Shown here one piece after another: positions 8,877 through 17,943 of a stretch of 64,000 nucleotides of DNA. The notes beneath the pieces are model-generated. The model saw nothing but the letters and a program-made list of their open reading frames with translations, made no database searches and had not been told where the DNA came from. Made by a program: the position numbers and the translations under genes. Within the stretch, counting starts at the first letter, position 1; each line of letters begins with the position of its first letter. The stretch is from Lysobacter sp. FW306-1B-D06B (GTDB lineage: Bacteria > Pseudomonadota > Gammaproteobacteria > Xanthomonadales > Xanthomonadaceae), in NCBI RefSeq assembly GCF_038446665.1, contig NZ_CP151802.1, positions 2,232,001 through 2,296,000 on the forward strand, read 5' to 3'.

Positions 8877-9347
8877 ATGAAAACGATGCCGTGCGCGATG
8901 GCGTTGCTCGCCATCGCCGTGGTCCTGTCCGTGAGCGCGTGCAGCAACGGCGCGGCCATGCAGCAGTCGGTGCGCCTGACCACGCCCGGCGCCGACGATG
9001 GCGTGGTGTGCCCCTCCGTCGAGGAAAAAGGAGCGGGCCCGAAGGCCGTCTACGTCGACATCCAGTACGCGGTGGACGGCACGCCATCGGCGGTTCCGAA
9101 CAAGTGCTACGTCGACAACGGCACGACCGTGACATGGCGCGATCCGGCGGACCGGACGACGCAGTTCAACCTGGTGTTCTCCAACGCCGGACTGACCGGC
9201 ACCCGCGGCGGCGCGCTGCAGGCGGCGCAGGCGGCCGAGCGCTACAAGGTGGCGGCCGTGATCCAGGGCCGGCCCGGCGACAACTACAAGTACGGCATCC
9301 AGGCCAACGGCAAGGTCGTCGACCCGGCGATCATCATCAAGAAGTAG
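8877..9347 (+). CDS. Small lipoprotein of unknown function
   Basis: This 156-residue protein has a signal peptide ending in a lipobox, LSVSAC, so it should be lipidated on Cys22. A strong AAGGAG stands upstream of the ATG. The mature part contains two further Cys (in VVCPS and KCYVD) that could form a disulfide, and segments such as TTVTWRDP and [10 protein letters not shown] suggest a beta-rich fold. It lies 53 bp after the CadC-type gene, probably in the same transcript. Its 3' end overlaps the end of rnhB on the other strand by 11 bp. I do not recognise a named family. Confidence 0.75.
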   Translation: MKTMPCAMALLAIAVVLSVSACSNGAAMQQSVRLTTPGADDGVVCPSVEEKGAGPKAVYVDIQYAVDGTPSAVPNKCYVDNGTTVTWRDPADRTTQFNLVFSNAGLTGTRGGALQAAQAAERYKVAAVIQGRPGDNYKYGIQANGKVVDPAIIIKK

Positions 9348-10008
9348 CGGCGAGCAGGTCGCCCGGCGTTTCCAGCGAGCGTTCGCCACGAAGCGCAGCC
9401 TGCACCGGCGCGAAACTGCGCCGGTGCTCCGGGCACGGCCCGTGCTTCACCAGTGCCGACAGGTGCGCCGGCGTGCTGTAACCCTTGTGCTGGTCGAAGC
9501 CGTAGTGCGGGAAGCGTTCGTGCAGCCCCTGCATGTAGCGGTCGCGCGCGACCTTGGCGAGGATGGAGGCGGCCATGATCGAACGATCGCGCGCGTCGCC
9601 GCCGATCCAGGCTTCACCCACGCAGGGCAGGTTGCGCGGCAGTGCGTTGCCGTCGATGCGCGCCACGTCGACCGTGTGGTGCAGGCAGGTCAGCGCGCGG
9701 CTCATGCCGCTCATCGTCGCGTGGTAGATGTTGATGCGGTCGATCTCCTCGACCGCTACGAACTCGATGTGCCACGCCACCGCACGTTCGACGATGCGCT
9801 CGTAGAGCATCTCGCGTCGCTGCGCGGTGAGCTGCTTGGAATCGTCGAGCCCGTTGATCGGCGTGCGGCCCGGCGCGAACACCACCGCCGCCACCACCAC
9901 CGGCCCGGCGAGCGGACCGCGTCCGGCTTCGTCCACGCCGGCCACGCGCAGCGGTGCGCCGTCGCGACGCGCGCCCAGGTCCAGCGGCATCTGCGCGTCA
10001 TGCGACAT
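9337..10008 (-). CDS. rnhB: Ribonuclease HII
   Basis: RNase HII (223 residues) removes ribonucleotides misincorporated in DNA and RNA primers. The N-terminal motif [17 protein letters not shown] carries the first Asp and Glu of the metal site; DDSKQL and [12 protein letters not shown] are further family blocks, and a conserved HKGYSTPAH segment lies near the C-terminus. It overlaps the end of lpxB by 11 bp, so translation is likely coupled, and its own 3' end overlaps the convergent lipoprotein gene. Confidence 0.97.
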   Translation of the reverse strand: MSHDAQMPLDLGARRDGAPLRVAGVDEAGRGPLAGPVVVAAVVFAPGRTPINGLDDSKQLTAQRREMLYERIVERAVAWHIEFVAVEEIDRINIYHATMSGMSRALTCLHHTVDVARIDGNALPRNLPCVGEAWIGGDARDRSIMAASILAKVARDRYMQGLHERFPHYGFDQHKGYSTPAHLSALVKHGPCPEHRRSFAPVQAALRGERSLETPGDLLAATS

Positions 10009-11200
10009 GGCGCGCCTGGATGAGTTCGGCCACGGCGTCGGCTGCGCGCGCGGAGGCGTCCTGGCGCAGTTGCAGGTGGAGTTCGCGGAATTTCGGCGCC
10101 AGCGCTTCTGCGGCGGCCGGATCGTGCAGGAACGTCGCGACCGCGGAGGCGAGGTTGTCGGGCGTGCAGTCGTATTGCATCAGTTCGGGCACGACGGCCT
10201 CGCCGGCGAGCACGTTCGGCAGCGAATACTGCGTGACCTTGAGCAGGCCCAGGCCCTTCACCAGCGAATAGGTCAGCGGCGCGACCTTGTAGGCGACCAC
10301 CATCGGCCGCTTGGCCAGCATCGCTTCCAGCGTCGCGGTGCCGGAAGCGAGCAGGATCGCATCGCTGGCGATCATCAGCGTGCGCGCCTGCCCGTTGAGG
10401 ATGCGCAGCGTGGCACTCAGCGCGATGCTGTCCGGGTGCGTGGCGAGCACGCGCTGGAACGCCTGGCGCGCATGGTCGTTTGCCATCGGCACGACCACCT
10501 GCAGCATCGGATCGTGCGCGAGCAGTTGCGACGCGGCGGAGAGGAAGTCCGCCCCCAGTCGCTCGATTTCGCCCACGCGCGAGCCGGGCAGCAGTGCGAG
10601 CAGTGGACGGTGCAGGTCCAGGCCGAGCTGGCGTCGCGCCGCGTCGCGGTCGGGTTCCAGCGGCATCTCGTCGGCGAGCGGATGGCCGACGAAACGCGCG
10701 TCCACGCCGTGGCGCGCGTAGATCGCCGGTTCCATCGGGAACAGACACAGCACGCGATCGGCGCTGCGACCGATCTTCTCGGCACGCTTCTCACGCCAGG
10801 CCCATACCGACGGGCTCACGTAATGCACGGTGCGCAGGCCGCGGTCGCGCGCCCAGCGTTCGACGCCGAGGTTGAAGTCGGGTGCGTCGATGCCGATGAA
10901 CACATCCGGTTGCCACGCGAGGAGGCGTTGACGGAACGCGCGGCGCAGGCGCAGCAGGCGCGGCAGGTGGCGCAGCACTTCGGACAGGCCCATCACCGCC
11001 AGTTCGGACGCGTCGTACCAACTGTCGAAACCGGCCGCGCGCATCTGATCGCCGCCGATGCCGGCGAATTCCGCATCGGGGAATCGCACGCGCAGCTCCG
11101 CGATCAAGCCTGCACCCAGCAGGTCGCCGGAGGCTTCGCCCGCACACAGGGCGATGCGCTTGGGACGATGGACGGGAGCGGGGGATTCGTAGGGGCTCAA
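9998..11200 (-). CDS. lpxB: Lipid-A-disaccharide synthase
   Basis: LpxB joins UDP-2,3-diacylglucosamine and lipid X to form the lipid A disaccharide at the inner membrane. The protein (400 residues) has the family N-terminus [18 protein letters not shown], then [33 protein letters not shown] and LPGSRVGEI. No ATG is available at a sensible place; TTG at 11200 (TTG AGC CCC TAC) is the best start, with only a weak ribosome binding site. Unlike the rest of the cluster, lpxA and lpxB are separated by a 377-bp repeat region. Confidence 0.96.
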   Translation of the reverse strand: MSPYESPAPVHRPKRIALCAGEASGDLLGAGLIAELRVRFPDAEFAGIGGDQMRAAGFDSWYDASELAVMGLSEVLRHLPRLLRLRRAFRQRLLAWQPDVFIGIDAPDFNLGVERWARDRGLRTVHYVSPSVWAWREKRAEKIGRSADRVLCLFPMEPAIYARHGVDARFVGHPLADEMPLEPDRDAARRQLGLDLHRPLLALLPGSRVGEIERLGADFLSAASQLLAHDPMLQVVVPMANDHARQAFQRVLATHPDSIALSATLRILNGQARTLMIASDAILLASGTATLEAMLAKRPMVVAYKVAPLTYSLVKGLGLLKVTQYSLPNVLAGEAVVPELMQYDCTPDNLASAVATFLHDPAAAEALAPKFRELHLQLRQDASARAADAVAELIQARHVA

Positions 11201-11577
11201 GGCGTCTGTGCGGGTGTCCGCGGTGCGCGGTGATCACGCGGGGATGATAGCCCGAGGGTGGGGTGGTCGGGCTGTATGGGCTGGCTCATCGCAGCGGCAG
11301 AGGGACACCGTCATCCCGGCGAAGGCCGGGCCCCAAGCTGTCACGCCATCAGCCCGGAAGCTGTCATCCCTGCGTAGGCGGGGGTCCAACTCGCAGGCGT
11401 ATCACGCTCGACGCAGAGTGTGATGGATCGGGCCGTTGGATCCCCGCCTGCGCGGGGATGACGGCATGGCGGCTGCGAGGGTGCGAGCCTGAGTCCCGGC
11501 CTTCGCCGGGATGACGTCTGGAGAAGCGATGAGGCTCGACTGCAACGGCGTTCGATCCGGCCGGTACCGCGACGCAC
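11201..11577. other. Intergenic region between lpxA and lpxB, filled by nested repeats
   Basis: No gene is seen. Most of the stretch is the nested two-armed element at 11310-11516. It interrupts an otherwise compact operon, so lpxB may depend on read-through or on an internal promoter. Confidence 0.7.
11310..11516. repeat. Nested two-armed palindromic element
   Basis: The outer arms are GTCATCCCGGCGAAGGCCGG (from 11310) and its inverted copy ending GGGATGACG (11491-11516). Inside lies a complete second element with arms at about 11363-11390 (GTCATCCCTGCGTAGG) and 11435-11463 (CCGCCTGCGCGGGGATGAC). The arrangement suggests that one element inserted into, or was duplicated within, another. Confidence 0.75.
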
Positions 11578-12360
11578 TCAGCGCAGCAGCGGCTTCTCGC
11601 CCGCGTCGATGAACTCCAGGAACATGCGCGCATCCTCGCTGCCGGCGGCCAGTTCGGCCAGCTTGGCGCGAGCGTCTTCGAGCGATCCGCCGGACATGTA
11701 CAGCGCGCGGTATGCGCGTTTGATTGCGCCGATGCGCTCGGCATCGAAACCGCGGCGCTTGAGGCCTTCGCTGTTGATGCCGCGCGGGCGGCCGTAACCG
11801 TCCTGCGCGATCATCAGGAACGGCGGAACGTCGCCGTTGACCAGCGCGCCCATGCCGATGAAGGCATGCGCACCGATGCGGCAGAACTGGTGCACTCCGG
11901 CGAAGCCGCTGAGGATCACGTGATCGCCGATGGTGACGTGCCCGGCCAGCGTCGCGTTGTTGGAGAACACGCAATGGTTGCCGATCATGCAGTCGTGCGC
12001 GACATGCGTGTAGGCCAGGAACCAGTTGTCGTGGCCGATGCGCGTGATGCCGCCGCCAGTGCCGGTGCCGCGGTTGATCGTGGTGAATTCGCGGAACAGG
12101 TTGCGGTCGCCGATTTCCAGCTCGACGCGCTCGCCGTGGTACTTCTTGTCCTGCGGTTCACCGCCGATGGCGCAGTGGCCGATGAAGCGGTTCTCGCGGC
12201 CGATGCGCGTGGGGCCCTGCACGCTGCAGTGCGGCCCGAACACACAGCCATCGCCGATCTCGACTTCGTCGCCGATGTAGCAGAACGCGCCTACCTGCAC
12301 ACCTTCGCCCAGGCGGGCACCCGGTTCGACGATGGCGCTGGGATGGATGCGCGCGGTCAT
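11578..12360 (-). CDS. lpxA: UDP-N-acetylglucosamine acyltransferase
   Basis: LpxA carries out the first step of lipid A synthesis, moving a 3-hydroxyacyl chain from ACP to the 3-OH of UDP-GlcNAc. The 260-residue protein is a left-handed beta-helix of hexapeptide repeats ([35 protein letters not shown]). The catalytic-loop segment DKKYHGE and the conserved [12 protein letters not shown] block are present, with a helical C-terminal tail. It starts 4 bp after the fabZ stop codon, indicating a common transcript. Confidence 0.98.
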   Translation of the reverse strand: MTARIHPSAIVEPGARLGEGVQVGAFCYIGDEVEIGDGCVFGPHCSVQGPTRIGRENRFIGHCAIGGEPQDKKYHGERVELEIGDRNLFREFTTINRGTGTGGGITRIGHDNWFLAYTHVAHDCMIGNHCVFSNNATLAGHVTIGDHVILSGFAGVHQFCRIGAHAFIGMGALVNGDVPPFLMIAQDGYGRPRGINSEGLKRRGFDAERIGAIKRAYRALYMSGGSLEDARAKLAELAAGSEDARMFLEFIDAGEKPLLR

Positions 12361-12364
12361 GGCA

Positions 12365-12820
12365 TCAGCCCTTGGCTTCGGCGCAGACGATCTCGGCGCA
12401 AGCGACCTGCTCGCCGTTGACGCTGGCCACGCCGGTGTAGATGGCGACGTTGCGGATCACGCGCTTGATGGAGACTTCCAGATCCAGGCGATCGCCGGGC
12501 ACCACCATCTTGGAGAACTTGGCGTTGTCGATCTTCACCAGGTAGAACAGGCGGCCGTCGGCGGTGTTCTGGTTCGACAGCTGGGTCAGCACGCCGCCGG
12601 CCTGCGCCAGCGCCTCCACCACCAGCACGCCCGGCATCACCGGATGGCCGGGGAAATGGCCCTGGAAGAAGGGTTCGTTGCAGGTGACGTTCTTGTAGGC
12701 CAGCACACGCTTGTGCGGTTCGAGCTCGACCACGCGGTCCACCAGCATGAACGGATAGCGGTGCGGCAGCAGCTTCTGGATGGCGGTGACGTCGAGCGGG
12801 AGTTGCACGTTGAGGCTCAT
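12365..12820 (-). CDS. fabZ: 3-hydroxyacyl-ACP dehydratase FabZ
   Basis: FabZ dehydrates 3-hydroxyacyl-ACP in fatty-acid elongation and so competes with LpxA/LpxD for the same substrate pool. The hot-dog fold protein is 151 residues and has [14 protein letters not shown] and the catalytic segment [20 protein letters not shown] with the active-site His and Glu. The start at 12820 ([11 protein letters not shown]) has AGGAA upstream. Placement between lpxD and lpxA is the usual one. Confidence 0.98.
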   Translation of the reverse strand: MSLNVQLPLDVTAIQKLLPHRYPFMLVDRVVELEPHKRVLAYKNVTCNEPFFQGHFPGHPVMPGVLVVEALAQAGGVLTQLSNQNTADGRLFYLVKIDNAKFSKMVVPGDRLDLEVSIKRVIRNVAIYTGVASVNGEQVACAEIVCAEAKG

Positions 12821-12923
12821 GGAAATTCCTTGCTTGCGCGTCCTGCGCGTGAAGGCCGCGCATCGTGTGCGGCATCCGGGCCAGGCCCGGAGTCGGGTAA
12901 GGGGCGAATCGTACCGCGACTGG

Positions 12924-12944
12924 GGCGTCGGCGCCCCCGACGCC
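12924..12944. other. Hairpin between lpxD and fabZ
   Basis: GGCGTCGG and CCGACGCC form a perfect 8-bp stem around CGCCC, 9 bp beyond the lpxD stop codon. There is no T-run, so it is more likely an mRNA processing or stability element than a terminator. Confidence 0.45.
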
Positions 12945-12953
12945 GGTGTACGG

Positions 12954-13970
12954 TCAGTCGTCGCCGCGGCCGCCGATGCGGCGGGCGAGGGCATCGAGCT
13001 GCTTGAAGCGGGCGGCGTTCTTGCGCCAGCTGCGGTTGTCCATCAGCGGCGTGCCGGAGGAGTACTCGCCCGGTTCGCGGATCGAACTGGTGACCAGGCT
13101 CATCGCCGTGACGATGACCTTGTCGCAGATTTCCAGATGGCCCACCACGCCCGCCGCGCCGCCGATCAGGCAGTAGCGCCCGATGCGCGCGCTGCCGGCC
13201 ACCGCGGCACAACCGGCGATGGCGGTGTGGGCACCGATGACGACGTTGTGGCCGATCTGGATCAGGTTATCCAGGCGCACGTCTTCCTCGAGCACGGTGT
13301 CCTCGATCGCGCCGCGGTCGATGCAGGTGTTGGCGCCGATCTCGCAGTCGTCGCCGACGACCACGCCACCCAGCTGCGGCACGTTGAGCCAGCGTCCGGC
13401 TTCCATCGCCAGGCCGAAGCCGGCCGCGCCGAGCACGGCGCCTGGATGCACCGTCACGCGCTGGCCCACGCGCACGCGCGTGACCAGCGTGACGCGGGCG
13501 ATGAGTTCGCTGCCGGCGCCGACGACGCAGTCCTCGCCGATCACGCAACCGGGGCCGATGATGGCGCCGGCCTCGATGCGGCTGCGCGCGCCGATGCTGA
13601 CGAACGGGCCGACGTGCGCGGACGGATCGACGCTGGCGCTCGGGTCGATCGCTGCGGAGGGATGCACGCCCGGATCGCGCACGGGGCGCGGCTCGAACAG
13701 TGCGGAGATCTTCGCGAAAGCCGCGTACGGGTCACGCGCGATGAGCGCGGTGCGGTCGTACCCGGCCGCATCGTCCTCGCGCATGACGACGATGCCCGCC
13801 TGGCTCTGCGGGAGCTGGCCGCGATACTTCGGATTGGCGAGGAAGGCGACCTGCGACGCGCCGGCGCGGGCCAGCGTGCCGACGCCGTCCACGTGTGTGG
13901 CGGCGTCGCCGTGCAGGCGCAGGTCGAAACGCTGCGCCAGCTCCTGTGCGGTGTACGTGGTGGACGGCAT
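12954..13970 (-). CDS. lpxD: UDP-3-O-(3-hydroxyacyl)glucosamine N-acyltransferase
   Basis: LpxD adds the second acyl chain in lipid A synthesis. The 338-residue protein has an N-terminal uridine-binding domain (VAFLANPKYRGQL) and a hexapeptide-repeat beta-helix (IDPSASVDPSAHVGPFVSIG). The active-site block NLIQIGHNVVIGAHTAIAGC carries the catalytic His. The start MPSTTYTAQELAQ at 13970 fits the family, while the longer open frame upstream runs into bamA. It begins 14 bp after the bamA stop codon; no skp/ompH gene lies between them. Confidence 0.97.
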   Translation of the reverse strand: MPSTTYTAQELAQRFDLRLHGDAATHVDGVGTLARAGASQVAFLANPKYRGQLPQSQAGIVVMREDDAAGYDRTALIARDPYAAFAKISALFEPRPVRDPGVHPSAAIDPSASVDPSAHVGPFVSIGARSRIEAGAIIGPGCVIGEDCVVGAGSELIARVTLVTRVRVGQRVTVHPGAVLGAAGFGLAMEAGRWLNVPQLGGVVVGDDCEIGANTCIDRGAIEDTVLEEDVRLDNLIQIGHNVVIGAHTAIAGCAAVAGSARIGRYCLIGGAAGVVGHLEICDKVIVTAMSLVTSSIREPGEYSSGTPLMDNRSWRKNAARFKQLDALARRIGGRGDD

Positions 13971-13984
13971 GGACGTCGCCGCCG

Positions 13985-16468
13985 TCAGAACGTACCGCCG
14001 AAGGTGAACTGCAGGCGCTCGAGCTCGTCGCCTTCCCGCAGCAGGCTGCCGTCGGGGTTGTACTCCGTGTCCTGCTTCTTGAGCGGGAAGGCATAGCTGA
14101 TGGAGATCGGGCCCATCGGCGAGCGCCACATCAGTGCCAGGCCCGTCGAAGCGCGCAGCTCGCCGGAATCGAACGCGTCGTAGTCCTTGAACACGTTGCC
14201 CACGTCGACGAACGCGGAGACGCGTGCGGCCGGCGTGTCGAGCAGGGTCGGGAAGTACATTTCCAGCGAGCCCACGGTCTTGAACGCGCCACCGATCGGC
14301 TGCTGGTAGTTCGGATTGCCGGCCGGCGAGTCGCGCGGGCCGAGCGTGTTGTCGGTGAAGCCGCGCACCGAGCGCACGCCACCGGCGTAGAAGTTCTCGA
14401 AGAACGGCAGGCCGCCGGCGGTGATGGTGCGGATGTAGTCGGCATCACCCGGCACGCAGGAGTAGTTACCCGGCGTGCGGCACAGGTTGCGCGTGGTGTC
14501 GTCGCCGTAGCTGTCGCCGTAGCCGAGTTCGGCGCGTGTGTTGAGCACGAAGTGGCGCGACAGGGGCCAGAACTTGGAGATGTTGTAGTTGAGCTTGTAG
14601 TACTCGACCGTCGAGCCCGGCAGGGTGGTTTCCAGCCACACGCGCTGCTGCATGCCGCGGGTCGGCGTCAGGAAGCTGTCGAGCGAGTTGCGGCCCCAGC
14701 CGATTTCCGCGCGCCAGGCGTGGAAGGTCTGCTGATCCAGGGCGAGGATGTAATCCACGATGCTCTGCGGCGTGGAGCCGGGGAACACGAGGATCTCGTT
14801 GGTGTCGATGCCCAGCATCGCCGTGACCGTGTCGGTCTCGGTGATCGGCAGGCCGAACACCGCCTGCGCCGCGCCGGAGTTGGTCGAGTACTGCGCGGTG
14901 TTGAAGTCGGAGTAGTCGAGTTCGCGCCACCACAGGTTGTAGCCCAGCGACAGCCCGCTGTCGGTGAAGTACGGATTGCGGAACGAGAAGTCGTAGCGCT
15001 GCATGTAGTCGTTGCGCTGCGCCTGCACCGACACCTGGTTGCCGCTGCCCAGGAAGTTGGTCTGCGACAGCTGCACCTGCGCGGTCAGGCCGGACAGCTG
15101 CGAGAAGCCCAGGCCGAACACGAAGCTGCCCGACGTGGTTTCCTTGAGGTTGTAGACCACGTCGACCTGGTCGTTCGTGCCCGGCACCGGCACGGTCTCG
15201 ACGTCGACGGTCTCGAAGTAACCCAGCTGCTGCAGGCGGATCTTCGAACGGTCGATCGCGGCCTGCGAGTACCAGGAACCTTCGAACTGGCGCATCTCGC
15301 GACGGATCACTTCGTCGCTGGTGCGGGTGTTGCCCTTGTAGGTGATGCGGCGCACGTTGACGCGCGGGCCCGGGACCACCTGCATGTTGATGCCGACGGT
15401 CTTGTCTTCGCGGTGGACATCCGGAATCGGGTTCACCTGCGCGAACGCGTAGCCGACGTTGCTCAGCGTGTTGACGATCGCGTCGGAGCTGATCTCCAGC
15501 AGGCGGCGCGAGAAGATCTGGTCCGGCTTGACCAGCACCAGGCGCTCGATCTGCTCCTTCGGCAGGATCGTGTCGCCGGTGACCTGCACGCTGGAGACCT
15601 TGTACTGCTCACCCTCGGTCACGCCGGCAGTGATGAACATGTCCTGGCGGTCGGGGCTGATGGAGACCTGCGTGGAGTCGACGCTGAAGTCGACGTAGCC
15701 ACGGTCCAGGTACCAGGAGTTGAGCTTTTCCAGGTCGCCGGAGAGCTTCTCGCGCGAGTACTGGTCGTCGCGGCGGTACCAGCTGAGCCAGTTGTGCTCC
15801 TTCGACTCCCACGACTCGACGATGTCTTTTTCTTCGAACTTCTCGTTGCCGATCAGGTTGACGTGGCGGATCTTGGCCGCCTTGCCTTCCTTGACGTTGA
15901 TGGTGATGTCGACGCGGTTGCGATCCAGGCGCGAGACCGTCGGATTGATCTCGACGTTGTACTTGCCGCGGTTGTTGTACTGGCGCGTCAGTTCCTGCGT
16001 CACGCGGTCGAGCGCGAGGCGGTCGAAGGTGTCGCCTTCGGACAGACCGGCTTCCTTCAGGCCCTTGAGCAGGTCCTCGGACTTGATGTCCTTGTTGCCC
16101 GTCAGGGTGAGCTTGTTGATCGCGGGACGCTCGGCGACGGTGACGACGAGGATGTCGCCCTGGCGGCCGATGTCGACGTTCTCGAAGAAGCCCGTCTTGT
16201 ACAGCGCGCGGATCGCCTCGCCGACGCGGGAGGCGTCGATCGTGTCGCCGCGCTCGACCGGCAGATAGGTGAACACCGTACCGGCAGAGATGCGCTGCAG
16301 ACCGTCGATACGGATGTCGCTGACGGTGAAGGTACCGATCGTGGACGTCTCCGGCGTGCCGGCCAGCGCGAACGGATCGGCCGTCTGCGCCAGGGCGGGC
16401 AGGGCGGTCGAGCCCATTGCCGCGATCAGTGCGAGGGCAAGCAGGCGGCGGGTCGGCGTTTGCGTCAT
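13985..16468 (-). CDS. bamA: Outer membrane protein assembly factor BamA
   Basis: BamA is the core of the machine that folds beta-barrel proteins into the outer membrane. The 827-residue product has a signal peptide (RRLLALALIAAMGSTALPALA), about five POTRA domains (first near FTVSDIRIDGLQRISAGTVF, with LYKTGFFENVDIG) and a C-terminal barrel with the conserved VRGF motif (SVRGFTDNTLGPRD). It ends in Phe (FTFGGTF), the normal beta-signal. I chose ATG 16468 for the signal peptide; an upstream ATG at 16555 overlaps the rseP stop codon by one base and would add 29 residues. The gene lies in the rseP-bamA-lpxD order typical of the group. Confidence 0.97.
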   Translation of the reverse strand: MTQTPTRRLLALALIAAMGSTALPALAQTADPFALAGTPETSTIGTFTVSDIRIDGLQRISAGTVFTYLPVERGDTIDASRVGEAIRALYKTGFFENVDIGRQGDILVVTVAERPAINKLTLTGNKDIKSEDLLKGLKEAGLSEGDTFDRLALDRVTQELTRQYNNRGKYNVEINPTVSRLDRNRVDITINVKEGKAAKIRHVNLIGNEKFEEKDIVESWESKEHNWLSWYRRDDQYSREKLSGDLEKLNSWYLDRGYVDFSVDSTQVSISPDRQDMFITAGVTEGEQYKVSSVQVTGDTILPKEQIERLVLVKPDQIFSRRLLEISSDAIVNTLSNVGYAFAQVNPIPDVHREDKTVGINMQVVPGPRVNVRRITYKGNTRTSDEVIRREMRQFEGSWYSQAAIDRSKIRLQQLGYFETVDVETVPVPGTNDQVDVVYNLKETTSGSFVFGLGFSQLSGLTAQVQLSQTNFLGSGNQVSVQAQRNDYMQRYDFSFRNPYFTDSGLSLGYNLWWRELDYSDFNTAQYSTNSGAAQAVFGLPITETDTVTAMLGIDTNEILVFPGSTPQSIVDYILALDQQTFHAWRAEIGWGRNSLDSFLTPTRGMQQRVWLETTLPGSTVEYYKLNYNISKFWPLSRHFVLNTRAELGYGDSYGDDTTRNLCRTPGNYSCVPGDADYIRTITAGGLPFFENFYAGGVRSVRGFTDNTLGPRDSPAGNPNYQQPIGGAFKTVGSLEMYFPTLLDTPAARVSAFVDVGNVFKDYDAFDSGELRASTGLALMWRSPMGPISISYAFPLKKQDTEYNPDGSLLREGDELERLQFTFGGTF

Positions 16469-16554
16469 TAGTACGTCCGGTTGAGGGTCGTGTTGGCCCG
16501 GAGCCGGGCGTAGGGTCGAGGCGGAAGCGGGTCTGCGCAGGAAGGTGTCCGGCA

Positions 16555-17919
16555 TCAGCGCACCAGGTTGTTCATGATGTCGTTGTAGAACGCCAGACCC
16601 ATCAGTCCGGCGATCAGCGCCAGGCCGACGTACTGTCCGGCGGCCATTGCCCGCTCGCTGACCGGGGTGCCTTTGACCAGCTCGATAAGGTAATACAGCA
16701 GGTGACCGCCGTCCAAGATTGGGATCGGAAGCAGGTTCAGGATGCCCAGGCTGAGCGACAGCATCGCCAGCATCTGCAAGAACCACGCGGTGCCGTTCTG
16801 GGCCGACATGTTGGCGGCGCGGGCGATGGTGATGGGGCCGGCGACGGTGTTCTGTACCGAGACCCGGCCGGTGAAGGCGCGGCCGATCATTGCGAACAAT
16901 TCGTGCGCCTGGTGGACGCTTTCGCGCACGGCGGCGGGGACGGCCGCGATGGGGTCGTAGCGCAGCACCGCATCCTTTGCCGGTTCCGGCGGGCGCGCCA
17001 TCTGCACGCCCAGGCCCCAGTAGTCCTGGCCGGTCTGGGCGCTCTTCATGCGCTTGGGCACGATCTCCAGGGCGAGGCGGTCGCCCTTGCGATCGACCTC
17101 GATCATCGTCGCGCCACCGCGCGCGCCCAGGGTCTGCACCAGCGGTCCGATGTCGTCCCATGAGGCGACCGGCTGGCCGTCGATGGCGGTGATGCGGTCG
17201 CCTTCGGCGAGCACGCCCCAGGCCGGCGTGTCCGGCGCGACGCGGCCGATCAACGCCGGCACCAGCATGTAGCGCGGGGTCAGGCCCATGACCTCCACCG
17301 CGCGGCGCTCATCGAACGACGCGGGCAGGTCGGACAGGCGCAGCTGGCGCGTGACCTCGTCGCCACCGGCGGTGCGCACGCGCACGGGCGTGTCGGCGTG
17401 GTCGAGTGCGGCGGGAATCAGCGCGAGGACGGCCTCGCTCCAGGTCGGCGTCGCGCGGTCGCCGACGGCGAGCATCGTGTCGCCCGCGCGCAGACCCGCC
17501 GAAGCGGCGATGCCGGTGACATGCCCCACCACCGGCGCGTAGTCGGCGCGACCGACGACGAACATCGCCCAGAACAGGGCGACGCACAGGATCAGGTTGG
17601 CGACCGGGCCGGCCACGACGATCGCGATGCGTTTCCACACCGATTGCCGGTTGAACGCCTGGTCCACCAGTTGCGCAGGCACGTCGCCTTCGCGTTCGTC
17701 GAGCATCTTGACGTAGCCGCCGAGCGGGATCGCGGCGACCACATACTCCGTGCCGTCCTTGCCGCGACGCGTCCACAGCGGCTTGCCGAAGCCCACCGAG
17801 AAGCGCAGCACCTTGACCCCGCAACGGCGGGCGACCCAGTAGTGGCCGAACTCGTGGAACGTGACGAGCACGCCGATGGCGACGATCAACCACCAGATGG
17901 AGCCGAGGAACTCACTCAT
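16555..17919 (-). CDS. rseP: RIP metalloprotease RseP
   Basis: RseP is the intramembrane site-2 zinc protease that cuts anti-sigma factors and leftover signal peptides. The 454-residue protein has HEFGH at residues 22-26 in its first membrane helix, two PDZ domains in the periplasmic part (the second around VLAEGDRITAIDGQPVASWDDI) and the LDG motif helix NLLPIPILDGGHLLYYLIEL near the end. It lies 24 bp after dxr and just before bamA, linking the envelope-stress protease to barrel assembly. Confidence 0.97.
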   Translation of the reverse strand: MSEFLGSIWWLIVAIGVLVTFHEFGHYWVARRCGVKVLRFSVGFGKPLWTRRGKDGTEYVVAAIPLGGYVKMLDEREGDVPAQLVDQAFNRQSVWKRIAIVVAGPVANLILCVALFWAMFVVGRADYAPVVGHVTGIAASAGLRAGDTMLAVGDRATPTWSEAVLALIPAALDHADTPVRVRTAGGDEVTRQLRLSDLPASFDERRAVEVMGLTPRYMLVPALIGRVAPDTPAWGVLAEGDRITAIDGQPVASWDDIGPLVQTLGARGGATMIEVDRKGDRLALEIVPKRMKSAQTGQDYWGLGVQMARPPEPAKDAVLRYDPIAAVPAAVRESVHQAHELFAMIGRAFTGRVSVQNTVAGPITIARAANMSAQNGTAWFLQMLAMLSLSLGILNLLPIPILDGGHLLYYLIELVKGTPVSERAMAAGQYVGLALIAGLMGLAFYNDIMNNLVR

Positions 17920-17943
17920 GATGTTGTGGGCTCTCGTGGCAGG

